A DNA stretch of 32,589 bases from Spirochaetales bacterium (GTDB lineage Bacteria; Spirochaetota; Spirochaetia; Treponematales; Treponemataceae). Below, one piece after another: positions 17,914-26,076 of the stretch; within the stretch, counting starts at the first letter, position 1, and each line of letters opens with the position of its first letter. A program made the position numbers and the translations under genes. Where the stretch lies: positions 1-32,589 of the forward strand of contig QKDA01000060.1 in assembly GCA_003246765.1 (NCBI GenBank), given 5' to 3'. The notes below the pieces were generated by a model that had not been told where the DNA came from, did no database searches, and saw nothing but the letters and a program-made list of their open reading frames with translations.

Positions 17914-19362
17914 ATGGAAACGCGCAATATTTTTCTGAACATTTCCCCCCTGGACCATCGGTATTCCCTCTCAGAAGCGAAGATGTACGAACGGCTGTCC
18001 GAACGCATATCGGAACAGGCTGCGGTGCTGTCCTGCGCCCGGGCCGAAGTCGCCCTCGTGAAGGCCCACCTCGCGACCCGCGGCACCCTGACTCCTGAGC
18101 TGGAGAAAGAACTTGACCGGGTAGCCGACACCATCGATCCCTCCCTCGTATACGCGGAGGAAGAAAAGACCAAACACAATATCCGGGCCCTGGTGAACGT
18201 GATGAAGACCATGGTGAGCGGGGAAGTCGCCCCCCTGGTGCACCTGGGGGCCACCAGCGTTGACATCCTCGACACCGCCCTTTCCGTACGCGTCCGGGAC
18301 GCGGTACGGGAGGTACTTCTCCCGGAACTCCGGGAACTGGAAACCAAGCTCTGCGAGATCGCCGCGAGAGAAGCCCAAACCCCCGAGGTAGGCCGAACCC
18401 ACGGCCAGCACGCGGTGCCCATCACCTTCGGCTTCGCGGTTTCCGAATACGTGAGCCGCCTCGGGAAGTCGATCCTCGAGATCGAGGCCCGCTCGGGTCA
18501 GCTCTGCGGAAAGCTCGCGGGGGCCGTGGGCGCCTACAACGCCACCAGCATGATCGTCCGGGACCCCGAGGACCTGGAACGGCGCTATCTTTCCTACCTG
18601 GGACTCGAACCCTCGGAGCATTCCACCCAGCTGGTGGAGCCCGAATACCTCCTGCGCCTCCTTTTGGAACTCAACGTGGCCTTCGGCGTCATCGCGAACC
18701 TGGCGGACGACCTCCGCAACCTCCAGCGCTCGGAGGTGGGCGAGGTGTTCGAATACTTCAGCTCCACCCAGGTGGGGTCTTCCACCATGCCCCAAAAGAG
18801 GAATCCCTGGAACTCGGAGCACGTGAAGAGCCTCTGGAAGGCCTTCGCCCCCCGGGTCATGACCTTCTTCATGGACCAAATCTCCGAGCACCAGCGGGAC
18901 CTTACCAACTCCGCGAGCCAGCGCTTCGTGGCGGACTACCTGGCGGGCTTCGGCCTCGCGGTTGCCCGCATGAAGAGCGTAGTCTCCGGCCTTCAGGCTG
19001 ACCGGGAGGGCATGGCTAAGAACCTCGCCAACGCAGGCGGCAAGGTTAGGGGAGGGGTGCTCGCGGAGCCTGCCTACATACTCCTGGCGGAGTCGGGCAT
19101 TTCCGACGCCCACGAGGTGATCCGAACGATTACCCTGGACGCCGAGAAGAACGGAATCAGCTTCTTCGAGGCCCTCAAGCGCCAGGGCGACGCCTACGGG
19201 CGGATCACCGCCCAGCTCGAGCAGCTCGGCGTGGAGGATCCCGCGAACTTCTTCGCGAACCCCGAGCGCTACCGGGGGCTCGCGGCGGAAAAGGCCGCGG
19301 GTCTCGCGGAAAAATACAAGGCCCTTATGAAGGGACCGTCCCTGACGCAGGGAACTGACTAA
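17914..19362 (+). CDS. purB: Adenylosuccinate lyase PurB
   Basis: This 482-residue enzyme of the fumarase/aspartase superfamily cleaves SAICAR to AICAR and adenylosuccinate to AMP. The N-terminal ISPLDHRY (10-17) is the family start region. GRTHGQHAVP around 160-169 holds the catalytic His segment, and the superfamily signature SSTMPQKRNP at 289-298 is the mobile loop with the catalytic Ser. Length and motifs indicate a functional enzyme. The ATG at 17914 is supported by homology of the first residues, although it lacks a Shine-Dalgarno; the TTGACA promoter would start transcription at the ATG. It opens a purine cluster with guaB and purA. A modest hairpin (19379-19406) follows. Confidence 0.97.
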   Translation: METRNIFLNISPLDHRYSLSEAKMYERLSERISEQAAVLSCARAEVALVKAHLATRGTLTPELEKELDRVADTIDPSLVYAEEEKTKHNIRALVNVMKTMVSGEVAPLVHLGATSVDILDTALSVRVRDAVREVLLPELRELETKLCEIAAREAQTPEVGRTHGQHAVPITFGFAVSEYVSRLGKSILEIEARSGQLCGKLAGAVGAYNATSMIVRDPEDLERRYLSYLGLEPSEHSTQLVEPEYLLRLLLELNVAFGVIANLADDLRNLQRSEVGEVFEYFSSTQVGSSTMPQKRNPWNSEHVKSLWKAFAPRVMTFFMDQISEHQRDLTNSASQRFVADYLAGFGLAVARMKSVVSGLQADREGMAKNLANAGGKVRGGVLAEPAYILLAESGISDAHEVIRTITLDAEKNGISFFEALKRQGDAYGRITAQLEQLGVEDPANFFANPERYRGLAAEKAAGLAEKYKALMKGPSLTQGTD

Positions 19363-19378
19363 GGCTTCTTGAATGATG

Positions 19379-19406
19379 AACCGGCTGCCCGCGCGCGGCC
19401 GGTTTT
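19379..19406 (+). terminator. Weak terminator or hairpin after purB
   Basis: AACCGGC (19379-19385) and GCCGGTT (19398-19404) form a 7-bp stem whose GC-rich loop can pair further. It is followed by only four T. It probably gives partial termination, letting some transcripts continue into guaB. Confidence 0.5.
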
Positions 19407-19436
19407 CGTATCCGCACTAATTGGAGGTATAATAAT

Positions 19437-20882
19437 ATGATGGAACTTAAAGAAACCCTTTCCTATGACGACGTGCTCCTGCAGCCCGGCTATTCGGAGG
19501 TTCTTCCCCGGGAGGCGGACGTGGGTACCGAACTCGTCCGGGGCGTCAGGCTCAACGTGCCGATCATTTCGGCGGCCATGGACACCGTTACCGAGGAGAA
19601 GATGGCCGTAGCCCTCGCCCTGGAGGGAGCCGCCGGGGTCATTCACCGCAACCTCAAGCCCGAGGTTCAGGCGGAGCAGGTTTCCAACGCCAAGCGCTAC
19701 CTCAACTGGATTATCGAGTCCCCGGTCACGGTGGCCGACGACCGCACCATCGGCGACGTGAAGCAGATCATGTCCCGCTATAACGTTTCGGGCCTTCCGG
19801 TCATCTCCTCCGACGGGAAACTCGTGGGCATCATCACCGGGCGGGACCTGCGCTTTTGCAGGGACGACGCCCTCCATGTCCGGGAGGTCATGACCAAGGA
19901 CATGGTGGTCACCGAGGGCAAGCCCACGGTGGACGACGCTCGGCAGAAATTCGACAAGCACCGCATCGAGAAGCTCCCGGTCATCGACGACGAGGGAAAG
20001 CTCACGGGGCTCATCACCGTGAAGGACATGGAGAAGCAGGAGATGTTCCCCCACGCCGCCCGGGACGCCAAGGGCCGGCTCATCGTGGGCGCCGCCATCA
20101 GCAACAACGACTGGTCCGTCCGCCTTCCCCTCCTCACCGCCTCCCACGTGGACTTCGTGGTTCTCGACACCGCCCACGGCGATTCCAAGGGCGTCATTGA
20201 GGCGGTCCGGGCCATTAAGAAGCAGTATCCCGACCTGCCGGTGATAGGCGGAAACGTCGCCACCGCCGAGGGAACCCGCCACCTCATCGAGGCCGGGGCC
20301 GACGCGGTCAAGGTCGGCGTCGGACCGGGCTCCATCTGCACCACCCGGGTCGTTTCCGGAGTGGGCGCCGCCCAGTTCACCGCCGTTTGCGACTGCGCCG
20401 AGGAGGCGTCCAAGTCCGGTATCCCGATCGTGGCGGACGGTGGCATCAAGTTCTCCGGGGACATCACCAAGGCCATCGGGGCGGGAGCGAACGCCGTGAT
20501 GATCGGCAACCTTTTCGCGGGCCTCAAGGAGGCCCCGGGGCGGGAGATTATCTTCGACGGCCGCATCTACAAGGAATACCGCGGAATGGGAAGCCTCGGG
20601 GCCATCAAGGACGGCTCCGGGGACCGCTACGGCATCGCCAAGGACGAATCCCCCGTGCCCGAGGGAATCGAGGGACGCGTCCCCTACAAGGGAGAGCTCA
20701 AGAGCTTCCTCCATCAGCTCGTTTCGGGCTTGCGGAAAGGCATGGGTTATTGCGGCTGCAGAACTGTAGAGGAATTGAAGAATTACCGGAAATTTGTTAG
20801 GATAACCGCGTCGGGCCTCCGCGAAAGCCATGCCCACGACGTGACCATCACGCAGGAGGCCCCGAACTACTCCCGACACTAA
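19437..20882 (+). CDS. guaB: IMP dehydrogenase GuaB
   Basis: This 481-residue NAD-dependent enzyme converts IMP to XMP, the committed step to GMP. It is a TIM barrel with a tandem CBS (Bateman) insertion at about 95-205, which in other bacteria senses purine nucleotides. The catalytic loop GPGSICTTR places the nucleophilic Cys at 301, and the IMP-binding/flap region shows EYRGMGSLGAI near 379-389. The ATG at 19437 has an exact GGAGG 9 nt upstream; an adjacent second ATG is in frame. It lies between purB and purA, which both act on the AMP branch, so the two arms of purine nucleotide synthesis from IMP are encoded together. purA starts 10 bp after its stop. Confidence 0.97.
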   Translation: MMELKETLSYDDVLLQPGYSEVLPREADVGTELVRGVRLNVPIISAAMDTVTEEKMAVALALEGAAGVIHRNLKPEVQAEQVSNAKRYLNWIIESPVTVADDRTIGDVKQIMSRYNVSGLPVISSDGKLVGIITGRDLRFCRDDALHVREVMTKDMVVTEGKPTVDDARQKFDKHRIEKLPVIDDEGKLTGLITVKDMEKQEMFPHAARDAKGRLIVGAAISNNDWSVRLPLLTASHVDFVVLDTAHGDSKGVIEAVRAIKKQYPDLPVIGGNVATAEGTRHLIEAGADAVKVGVGPGSICTTRVVSGVGAAQFTAVCDCAEEASKSGIPIVADGGIKFSGDITKAIGAGANAVMIGNLFAGLKEAPGREIIFDGRIYKEYRGMGSLGAIKDGSGDRYGIAKDESPVPEGIEGRVPYKGELKSFLHQLVSGLRKGMGYCGCRTVEELKNYRKFVRITASGLRESHAHDVTITQEAPNYSRH

Positions 20883-20892
20883 GTAGGTAGAC

Positions 20893-22119
20893 ATGAACGT
20901 AGTCGTTATCGGCGCCCAGTGGGGTGACGAAGGTAAGGGAAAGATCGTTGACTATTTAGGCTGCGATTCCCAGTGTATCGTGCGATTTTCCGGCGGCGCC
21001 AACGCCGGTCACACGATCGTTTCCAACGGGGTTCAGTACGCGCTGCACCTGGTCCCGTCGGGCATCCTCCATCCCAACAACGTCGTGTTCCTGGGCGCTG
21101 GAATGGTCATTGACCCCGAAGCCCTGTTCACGGAATTGGCCATGCTCACCGAAAAGGGCATCGACTGGGAAGGGCGGGTGTTTATCTCCGACCGGGCCCA
21201 CATCGTGCTTCCCCGGTACCGCCAGATGGACAAGGACCGCGACGCCTCCCGCAAGCGGCCCATCGGCACCACCGGACGGGGCATCGGAACGACCTACGCC
21301 ATGAAGAGCGAGCGGGACGGCATCCGCCTCGCGGACCTTACCTGGAAGGAGAAGATGGATGAGCTTGAGGAGGCCGACCGGGCCTTCCTCGCCCCCTTCA
21401 CCGAGCGCCTCCTTTCCATGAAGGTTAACCTCACCACCGAGCTTTGGAAGATGCGGGGCAAGAAGGTGCTCTTCGAGGGAGCCCAGGGAGCCCTCCTGGA
21501 CCTGGATCTCGGCACCTATCCCTACGTTTCCTCGGGCTTTTCCTCCTCCGCGGGGGCGGCCATCGGAGGCTGCGTCGGGCCCAGGGCGATCGACAAGGTT
21601 CTCGGGGTGTTCAAGGCCTATTCCACCCGGGTGGGCAACGGGCCCATGCCGACGGAATTCGACGCCGACAGCCAGAGCGAGCTTTACAACTTCGTCCGGG
21701 AGACCGGCAGGGAATACGGGGTGACCACCGGCCGGCCCCGGCGCTGCGGCTACCTTGACCTGGTAGCCCTCCGCTACGCCTGCCGTTCCAATTCCATCGA
21801 CTCCCTGGTTCTTACCCACCTGGACGTCTACGATACCCTGGACGACATCGAGGCCTGCGTGGGCTATACGGTCAACGGAACCGTCACCGAGGACTTCCCC
21901 GCTTCCATCGAGGAACTCAACGAGGCCAAGCCCATCCTCAAGCATTTCAAGGGCTGGAAGAAGGAGCTCAAGCAGTGCCGGTCCTACGACGCCCTGCCCC
22001 AGGAAGCCCGGGAGTACGTGGAGTTCATAGAGAAGTACTGCGAAACCCCCATCGGGATCATTTCCGTGGGCTACGACCGCAAGGAAACCTTCATCCGCGA
22101 GGACGTGTGGTCGAAATAA
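20893..22119 (+). CDS. purA: Adenylosuccinate synthetase PurA
   Basis: This GTP-dependent enzyme joins IMP and aspartate to form adenylosuccinate, the substrate of PurB nearby. GAQWGDEGKGKIVD (7-20) is the P-loop with catalytic Asp12, and GGANAGHT includes His40. GTTGRGIG and EGAQGALLDLDLGTYPYV are the IMP-site and signature segments. At 408 residues it is about 20 shorter than usual; the missing length is in the middle, between the GIRLADL segment and the EGAQG motif, where the usual long helical excursion is reduced. All key residues remain, so activity is expected. It follows guaB by 10 bp with a weak TAGGTAG ribosome binding site and is followed by a strong terminator. Confidence 0.96.
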   Translation: MNVVVIGAQWGDEGKGKIVDYLGCDSQCIVRFSGGANAGHTIVSNGVQYALHLVPSGILHPNNVVFLGAGMVIDPEALFTELAMLTEKGIDWEGRVFISDRAHIVLPRYRQMDKDRDASRKRPIGTTGRGIGTTYAMKSERDGIRLADLTWKEKMDELEEADRAFLAPFTERLLSMKVNLTTELWKMRGKKVLFEGAQGALLDLDLGTYPYVSSGFSSSAGAAIGGCVGPRAIDKVLGVFKAYSTRVGNGPMPTEFDADSQSELYNFVRETGREYGVTTGRPRRCGYLDLVALRYACRSNSIDSLVLTHLDVYDTLDDIEACVGYTVNGTVTEDFPASIEELNEAKPILKHFKGWKKELKQCRSYDALPQEAREYVEFIEKYCETPIGIISVGYDRKETFIREDVWSK

Positions 22120-22120
22120 T

Positions 22121-22150
22121 TTGACAAAAAACGATTCCCTGTCATATCAT
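22121..22150 (+). promoter_or_regulatory. Promoter-like element directly ahead of a terminator
   Basis: A consensus TTGACA (22121-22126), 18 bp and TATCAT (22145-22150) begin 2 bp after the purA stop. The predicted start, near 22157, lies only about 11 nt before the stem of the terminator. This could drive an attenuated leader for the acyl-CoA ligase gene or a very short RNA. Confidence 0.45.
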
Positions 22151-22161
22151 GAGCGGGAACT

Positions 22162-22197
22162 AAAAAAAAGGCTGTCCTTCGGGGCGGCCTTTTTTTT
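22162..22197 (+). terminator. Strong terminator after purA
   Basis: AAGGCTGTCC (22168-22177) pairs with GGGCGGCCTT (22182-22191) in a 10-bp stem with two G-U pairs and a UUCG tetraloop closed by C-G. It is flanked by A and T runs that extend the stem and give an eight-T tail. The A-run on the 5' side makes it potentially bidirectional. Confidence 0.92.
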
Positions 22198-22297
22198 CGT
22201 CCGTCCCGGGGCACAGCCGCGTAAAAACGGCCGGATCGCGCAACCTGCGCCCCCCCGGGGGTGTCAATATTCGGTTAGAAGGAGCTTTTTTTCAGCC

Positions 22298-24019
22298 ATG
22301 CAAACCATCGATGATCTCGGCGCCTATACCGTTCCCGCCCTTTTCGTGAACAGCCTGTCGAAGTATTCCGACCGTCCCGCCCTCTCATACGTCGGGGGCG
22401 AGCCCCTGACCTACGCCGACGTGGGGAGGGTCGCTGAAGACCTGCGCAACAGGCTTTGGCGCCTCGGAGTGAACCAGGGAGACCGGGTTGCCCTTTACGG
22501 CGTTTCCAGCCCCAACTGGGGCGTTGCCTATTTCGCCCTGAGTACCATGGGGGCCGTCGTGGTTCCCCTGCTGCCCGACTTCAGCGCCCAGGAGGCGGAA
22601 ACCTGCATGAACCATGCGGGAACCACCGCCTTGATCGTTTCGCGAAAGCTCGCGGATAAAATCAAGGACAACCCCTCCTTCAGCCGGGGTCCCGTAGTCG
22701 TTCTGGAGGACTTTTCCGTCATGTCCGGCGCTGAGGTCAGGACCGGGGAGGTTCCCACTACGGAGGTACGCGAGGAGGACACCGCCTCGATCATCTATAC
22801 CTCGGGAACCACGGGCCGTTCCAAGGGCGTGGAGCTCACCCACCGGAACCTCGCCTTCACCGCCATCGGGGGGCAGTTCTTCCAGCGGATCAACAAGTAC
22901 GACGTGGCCCTTTCGGTGCTCCCCATGTCCCACGTTTACGAGTTTACCATCGGCTTTCTCCTTTTTTTCCTGAACGGCGCATGCGTCTACTACCTGGACA
23001 AGCCGCCCACGGTGACAACCCTCTTACCCGCCCTCAAGACGGTACGGCCCACCCTGATGCTCAGCGTGCCCCTTATCATGGAGAAGATCTTCAAGAACAA
23101 GATCGTGCCCACCTTTACCGCAAAGGAGGCCACCGCCAAGAAGTACGCCAAGCCCTTCTGGAGAAAGCTCTTTCACCGCCTGGCGGGCATCTCCCTCCGG
23201 AAAACCTTCGGGGGGCGCCTCAAGTTCTTCGGCATCGGCGGCGCCAAGGTCGACCCGGTGGTGGAGCGCTTCATGAAGGAAGCCCGCTTCCCCTACGCCA
23301 TCGGTTACGGCCTCACGGAAACCTCTCCCCTCCTGGCGGGGGCCGGGCCGCGGCGGACCTTTATCGGCGGGGTAGGTAAGTTCATGCCCGGGGTAGAGCA
23401 CAAGATCATCGACGCGGATCCCGCCACGGGGATCGGGGAGCTCGTGGTCAAGGGCCTGAACGTCATGAAGGGCTACTACCGGGAGCCGGAGCTTACCAAG
23501 GCGGCCTTTACCGAGGACGGCTGGCTGCGCACGGGGGACCTGGGCATAATCGACGAAAAGGGAAGGCTCTCCCTGAAGGGCCGTTCCAAGAACATGATCC
23601 TCAACGCCGCGGGGGAGAATATCTATCCCGAGGACATCGAGTTCGTCCTCAACCAGCATCCCCTGGTGGTGGAGTCCCTCGTGGTGGAGGGCGAAAATTC
23701 CTCACTGGTGGCCTACGTGCAGATTGACCCGGAGCGGGTGGAGGCGGAATCGAAGAAGCGTGAAGCCGCCGGCGGCAAGCCCCTGACCGTTCAGGCGGTT
23801 CAGGAGATGGCGGGGCAGCAGCTCCAGGCCATGACCCACATGATGCAGTACAAGAGCGAGGAGCTGGTGAACGAGATCAAGTTCTTCGTGAACGATAAGG
23901 TGAACAAGATCTCCCGGATCGACCGGGTCGAATTCATCACGGAATTCGAGAAGACCGCGAGCCAGAAGATCAAGCGTTACCTTTATACCCTCACGAAGCA
24001 CGTGCACCACAATACCTGA
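22298..24019 (+). CDS. Long-chain fatty acid-CoA ligase (AMP-forming)
   Basis: This 573-residue member of the ANL adenylate-forming family activates fatty acids to acyl-CoA through an acyl-AMP intermediate. The P-loop IYTSGTTGRSKG lies at 166-177, the adenine/catalytic motif GYGLTETSP follows, GWLRTGDLGIIDEKGRL is the hinge motif, and the C-terminal EKTASQKIKRYLY supplies the catalytic Lys. The subtype is the FACL/FadD type rather than acetyl-CoA synthetase. The ATG at 22298 starts MQTIDDLGAYTVPALF; the longer ORF from 22121 would translate the terminator and is rejected. AAGGAG lies 13 nt upstream, a rather long spacing. Its stop is 1 bp from the stop of the convergent tonB, so no dedicated terminator fits between. 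Confidence 0.92.
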   Translation: MQTIDDLGAYTVPALFVNSLSKYSDRPALSYVGGEPLTYADVGRVAEDLRNRLWRLGVNQGDRVALYGVSSPNWGVAYFALSTMGAVVVPLLPDFSAQEAETCMNHAGTTALIVSRKLADKIKDNPSFSRGPVVVLEDFSVMSGAEVRTGEVPTTEVREEDTASIIYTSGTTGRSKGVELTHRNLAFTAIGGQFFQRINKYDVALSVLPMSHVYEFTIGFLLFFLNGACVYYLDKPPTVTTLLPALKTVRPTLMLSVPLIMEKIFKNKIVPTFTAKEATAKKYAKPFWRKLFHRLAGISLRKTFGGRLKFFGIGGAKVDPVVERFMKEARFPYAIGYGLTETSPLLAGAGPRRTFIGGVGKFMPGVEHKIIDADPATGIGELVVKGLNVMKGYYREPELTKAAFTEDGWLRTGDLGIIDEKGRLSLKGRSKNMILNAAGENIYPEDIEFVLNQHPLVVESLVVEGENSSLVAYVQIDPERVEAESKKREAAGGKPLTVQAVQEMAGQQLQAMTHMMQYKSEELVNEIKFFVNDKVNKISRIDRVEFITEFEKTASQKIKRYLYTLTKHVHHNT

Positions 24020-24020
24020 C

Positions 24021-24617
24021 CTACTTGAGGGTAAACCTCACGGGATACCGGAACCGGACCGCGGCGGGCTTCCCGTTGGCCCGGGCGGGCTCGCAGCGGA
24101 TTCCTTCCAGGGCCGCCAGGGCCGCCTCGGCGAAACCGAAGCCCGGGTCCTTGAGGACCGTTATCTTTCGGATAGTCCCTTCCTCGTCGATAAAGAGTTC
24201 CAGATAGACGACCCCCTCGATCCCCTGCCTCAACGCGATGGGCGGGTATTGTATCCTTTCCAGGATCGCGGAGGTGGGGATCGCCGGTACCACCGAGATC
24301 TTGTGCTGGGGCAGGTATTCGACCGCCGGGGGAGACAGCTCGGATTCGTCCTTGACCTCCACGACGGCCTCTTCCGTTTCGGTTACGGTTTCGGCGGCTT
24401 TCGGCTGTTCCATGACCTTCGTCACGGGGGTTTCCGGGGGCGGCGGCGGGGGCAGGTACTCCTCCACGTCCACGAGCTTGAAGACCTCCGCGCCAAGGTC
24501 CGCTCCCGTCTCCTTCTGGGGCAGGGCGAAGCGGACCCAGGTAAAGGCCGCCAGGTGGGCCAAGGCCGCGATAATGAGGAAGACCGGCATGCGGTAGCGC
24601 CATATCCATTCCTTCAT
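24021..24617 (-). CDS. tonB: TonB energy-transducing protein
   Basis: This 198-residue periplasm-spanning protein links the inner-membrane proton-driven ExbB/ExbD motor to outer-membrane receptors. It has a cytoplasmic stub, one transmembrane helix (about 11-30), a proline-rich start (LPPPPPPETP, 55-64), an acidic linker and a C-terminal TonB domain (about 113-196, containing QYPPIALRQGIEGVVYLELFIDEEG). The start is ATG 24617, which shares its A with the ExbD1 stop (TGATG), so translation is coupled; the longer ORF to 24836 is an overlap with exbD and is rejected. It is the last gene of the Ton locus and nearly abuts the convergent acyl-CoA ligase. Confidence 0.94.
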   Translation of the reverse strand: MKEWIWRYRMPVFLIIAALAHLAAFTWVRFALPQKETGADLGAEVFKLVDVEEYLPPPPPPETPVTKVMEQPKAAETVTETEEAVVEVKDESELSPPAVEYLPQHKISVVPAIPTSAILERIQYPPIALRQGIEGVVYLELFIDEEGTIRKITVLKDPGFGFAEAALAALEGIRCEPARANGKPAAVRFRYPVRFTLK

Positions 24618-25021
24618 CACAGGGCCTCCTTTACCACGAAGCTTACAACCCGATGCTGGAGCCTTTGGAGCACCTTTACCACCCGGTCCACGTTGCGGTA
24701 GGGGGTTTCCCGGTCCGCGATCACGTGTACCCGGGTCTCCGGCTTCTCGGCAAGGGTCCCCGCGATAACCGCCTCCAGTTCCGCCATCCCCAATCGCTTT
24801 CCCTCCACGGTCACCTCTCCCCGCCGGTCCACCCATATTTCCAGGTTGTCCTTCTCCTGGGTTTTTTCCAGGGTTTGGGCCTCGGGGTAGCTTATGGGGA
24901 CCTCGTGCCGCTGGTTGATAAGGGAAATGAGCATTATGAAGATAAGGAGCAGGAAACCGATATCCGACATGGACGACATGGGGATGAGGGGCTTTTTCCG
25001 TTTTCGGGAAAGGTTGATCAC
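24617..25021 (-). CDS. exbD: ExbD-family proton channel subunit 1
   Basis: This 134-residue protein has a short cytoplasmic N-terminus, one transmembrane helix (about 20-38) and a periplasmic ExbD/TolR domain. The helix begins MSDIGFLLLIF, with Asp20 as the proton-carrying residue of the family. It overlaps the upstream exbD by 4 bp and tonB by 1 bp. Paired with the other ExbD, it probably forms a heterodimer inside the ExbB pentamer, as in loci with two ExbD genes. Confidence 0.93.
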   Translation of the reverse strand: MINLSRKRKKPLIPMSSMSDIGFLLLIFIMLISLINQRHEVPISYPEAQTLEKTQEKDNLEIWVDRRGEVTVEGKRLGMAELEAVIAGTLAEKPETRVHVIADRETPYRNVDRVVKVLQRLQHRVVSFVVKEAL

Positions 25022-25428
25022 GTTGCCCCCCCGTCCATCCGGAACGAGAAATTTTCCACCTTCAGGGCCCGTATCTCGTGGATAACGTTTACCACCGCCT
25101 GCCAGGGGGTATCGGGATCCACCAGAAGGAGGAAGGTCATGTTCGGGTAGCCCGCCTTTTTAGTCAGTATCTCGCTCCTCAGCCCCTCACGGTCGACGGC
25201 CTTCCCGTCAAGGGTGAGGCTCCCGTCCGCCGAGAGACTGCAGCGAAGGAGATCCCGGCTCTGGACCACCCGGGGCCTGGACGTGTCGGGAAGGTTCACG
25301 AGGAAGCCCTTATTCACGTTGAACCCCGCGATCACGATGAAGAAAACGATTAAGAGGAAGGAAAGATCGTTGAGGGTGCCCGATTCGCCGGGATCCCCCG
25401 GGTCTCGGCGGGCTATGGGGTTTTTCAT
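25018..25428 (-). CDS. exbD: ExbD-family proton channel subunit 2
   Basis: This 136-residue protein has the same layout as ExbD1 but is divergent in sequence. Its transmembrane helix begins LNDLSFLLIVFFIVIAGF, with Asp21 in the conserved proton position. The periplasmic part contains KGFLVNLPDTSRPRV and LTLDGKAVDREGL, as expected for the ExbD/TolR fold. It overlaps the exbB stop region and the next exbD start by 4 bp each. Keeping the conserved Asp in both copies suggests that both are functional rather than one being a regulatory relic. Confidence 0.92.
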   Translation of the reverse strand: MKNPIARRDPGDPGESGTLNDLSFLLIVFFIVIAGFNVNKGFLVNLPDTSRPRVVQSRDLLRCSLSADGSLTLDGKAVDREGLRSEILTKKAGYPNMTFLLLVDPDTPWQAVVNVIHEIRALKVENFSFRMDGGAT

Positions 25429-26075
25429 GCCCGGTCGCTTCCCATGCTGCCGGTTTCGATGAGGGTGGCTTCCAGGTCCGTGACGGCCTTGGTAACGTCC
25501 GCCGCGAAGGTATCCACCCGCTGGATGAGCAGGTTATATGTGAGAAGGGCAACGATGGCGATGCCCAGGCCGAACACGGTGGTGATGAGGGCCTCGTAGA
25601 TGCCGTTGGCGACGAGCTGGGCGTTGACCTCGGTGGCGCTGGCTATGGATTTGAAGGCCCCGATCATCCCCGATACGGTTCCCAAAAAGCCCGTCAGGGG
25701 GGCGAGGGAGGCCAGGGCCGTAAGATAATTAAAGCCGTTCTCCAGGCGCCGGATCCGTTCCCGGGCTTCAGCCTCGGTGGCCTTTTCCATGCGCCGCTCC
25801 CCGTAGCGGGCGTTTTTCACCAGGGCGAGGAGGATCGAGGCGGGGGTGTTCCGCCTTTTCTCCGCTTCCAGGAGGGTTTCCGCCTCACCGGTACCTCCTG
25901 AAAGGAGGGCCTCCTCCACTGCCTTTTTAATGCGTTCCACCGAAAGGTTATGCCAGGCGAGGTAGGCTATGCGTTCCACCGAGAGGGCAATGGTGGCCAC
26001 CGAAAAGGCCAGAAGGGGCCACATGAAGGGTCCGCCGAGCTGAAAAAGGCCGATAAGGCTCCATTCTTGATTCAT
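25425..26075 (-). CDS. exbB: ExbB/TolQ/MotA proton channel protein
   Basis: This 216-residue inner-membrane protein has three transmembrane helices (about 17-37, 118-140 and 160-182), the topology of ExbB. The segment NYLTALASLAPLTGFLGTVSGMIGAF matches the family motif LxxIAxxAPLLGLLGTVxGMIxxF that lines the proton path with ExbD. The ATG at 26075 has GGAG 7 nt upstream, and the lipoprotein stop lies 1 bp before it; the longer ORF to 26441 overlaps the lipoprotein gene and is rejected. It is the first of the four-gene energising set exbB-exbD-exbD-tonB, all overlapping or abutting. Confidence 0.93.
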   Translation of the reverse strand: MNQEWSLIGLFQLGGPFMWPLLAFSVATIALSVERIAYLAWHNLSVERIKKAVEEALLSGGTGEAETLLEAEKRRNTPASILLALVKNARYGERRMEKATEAEARERIRRLENGFNYLTALASLAPLTGFLGTVSGMIGAFKSIASATEVNAQLVANGIYEALITTVFGLGIAIVALLTYNLLIQRVDTFAADVTKAVTDLEATLIETGSMGSDRA

Positions 26076-26076
26076 G

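Noticed and set aside
15883-17958. 691-codon open frame on the minus strand opposite ilvB and engB
   Set aside because: It spans two well-supported genes in antisense, has no recognisable domain, and its composition is that of a codon-bias shadow.
19359-20894. 511-codon open frame opposite guaB
   Set aside because: Shadow of guaB; low-complexity translation and no ribosome binding site or promoter.
22121-22297. N-terminal extension of the acyl-CoA ligase from 22121
   Set aside because: It runs through a strong terminator and gives a sequence unlike any ligase N-terminus.
24618-24836. N-terminal extension of tonB
   Set aside because: It overlaps exbD entirely and yields a Gly/Arg-rich shadow peptide; the transmembrane start at ATG 24617 is standard.
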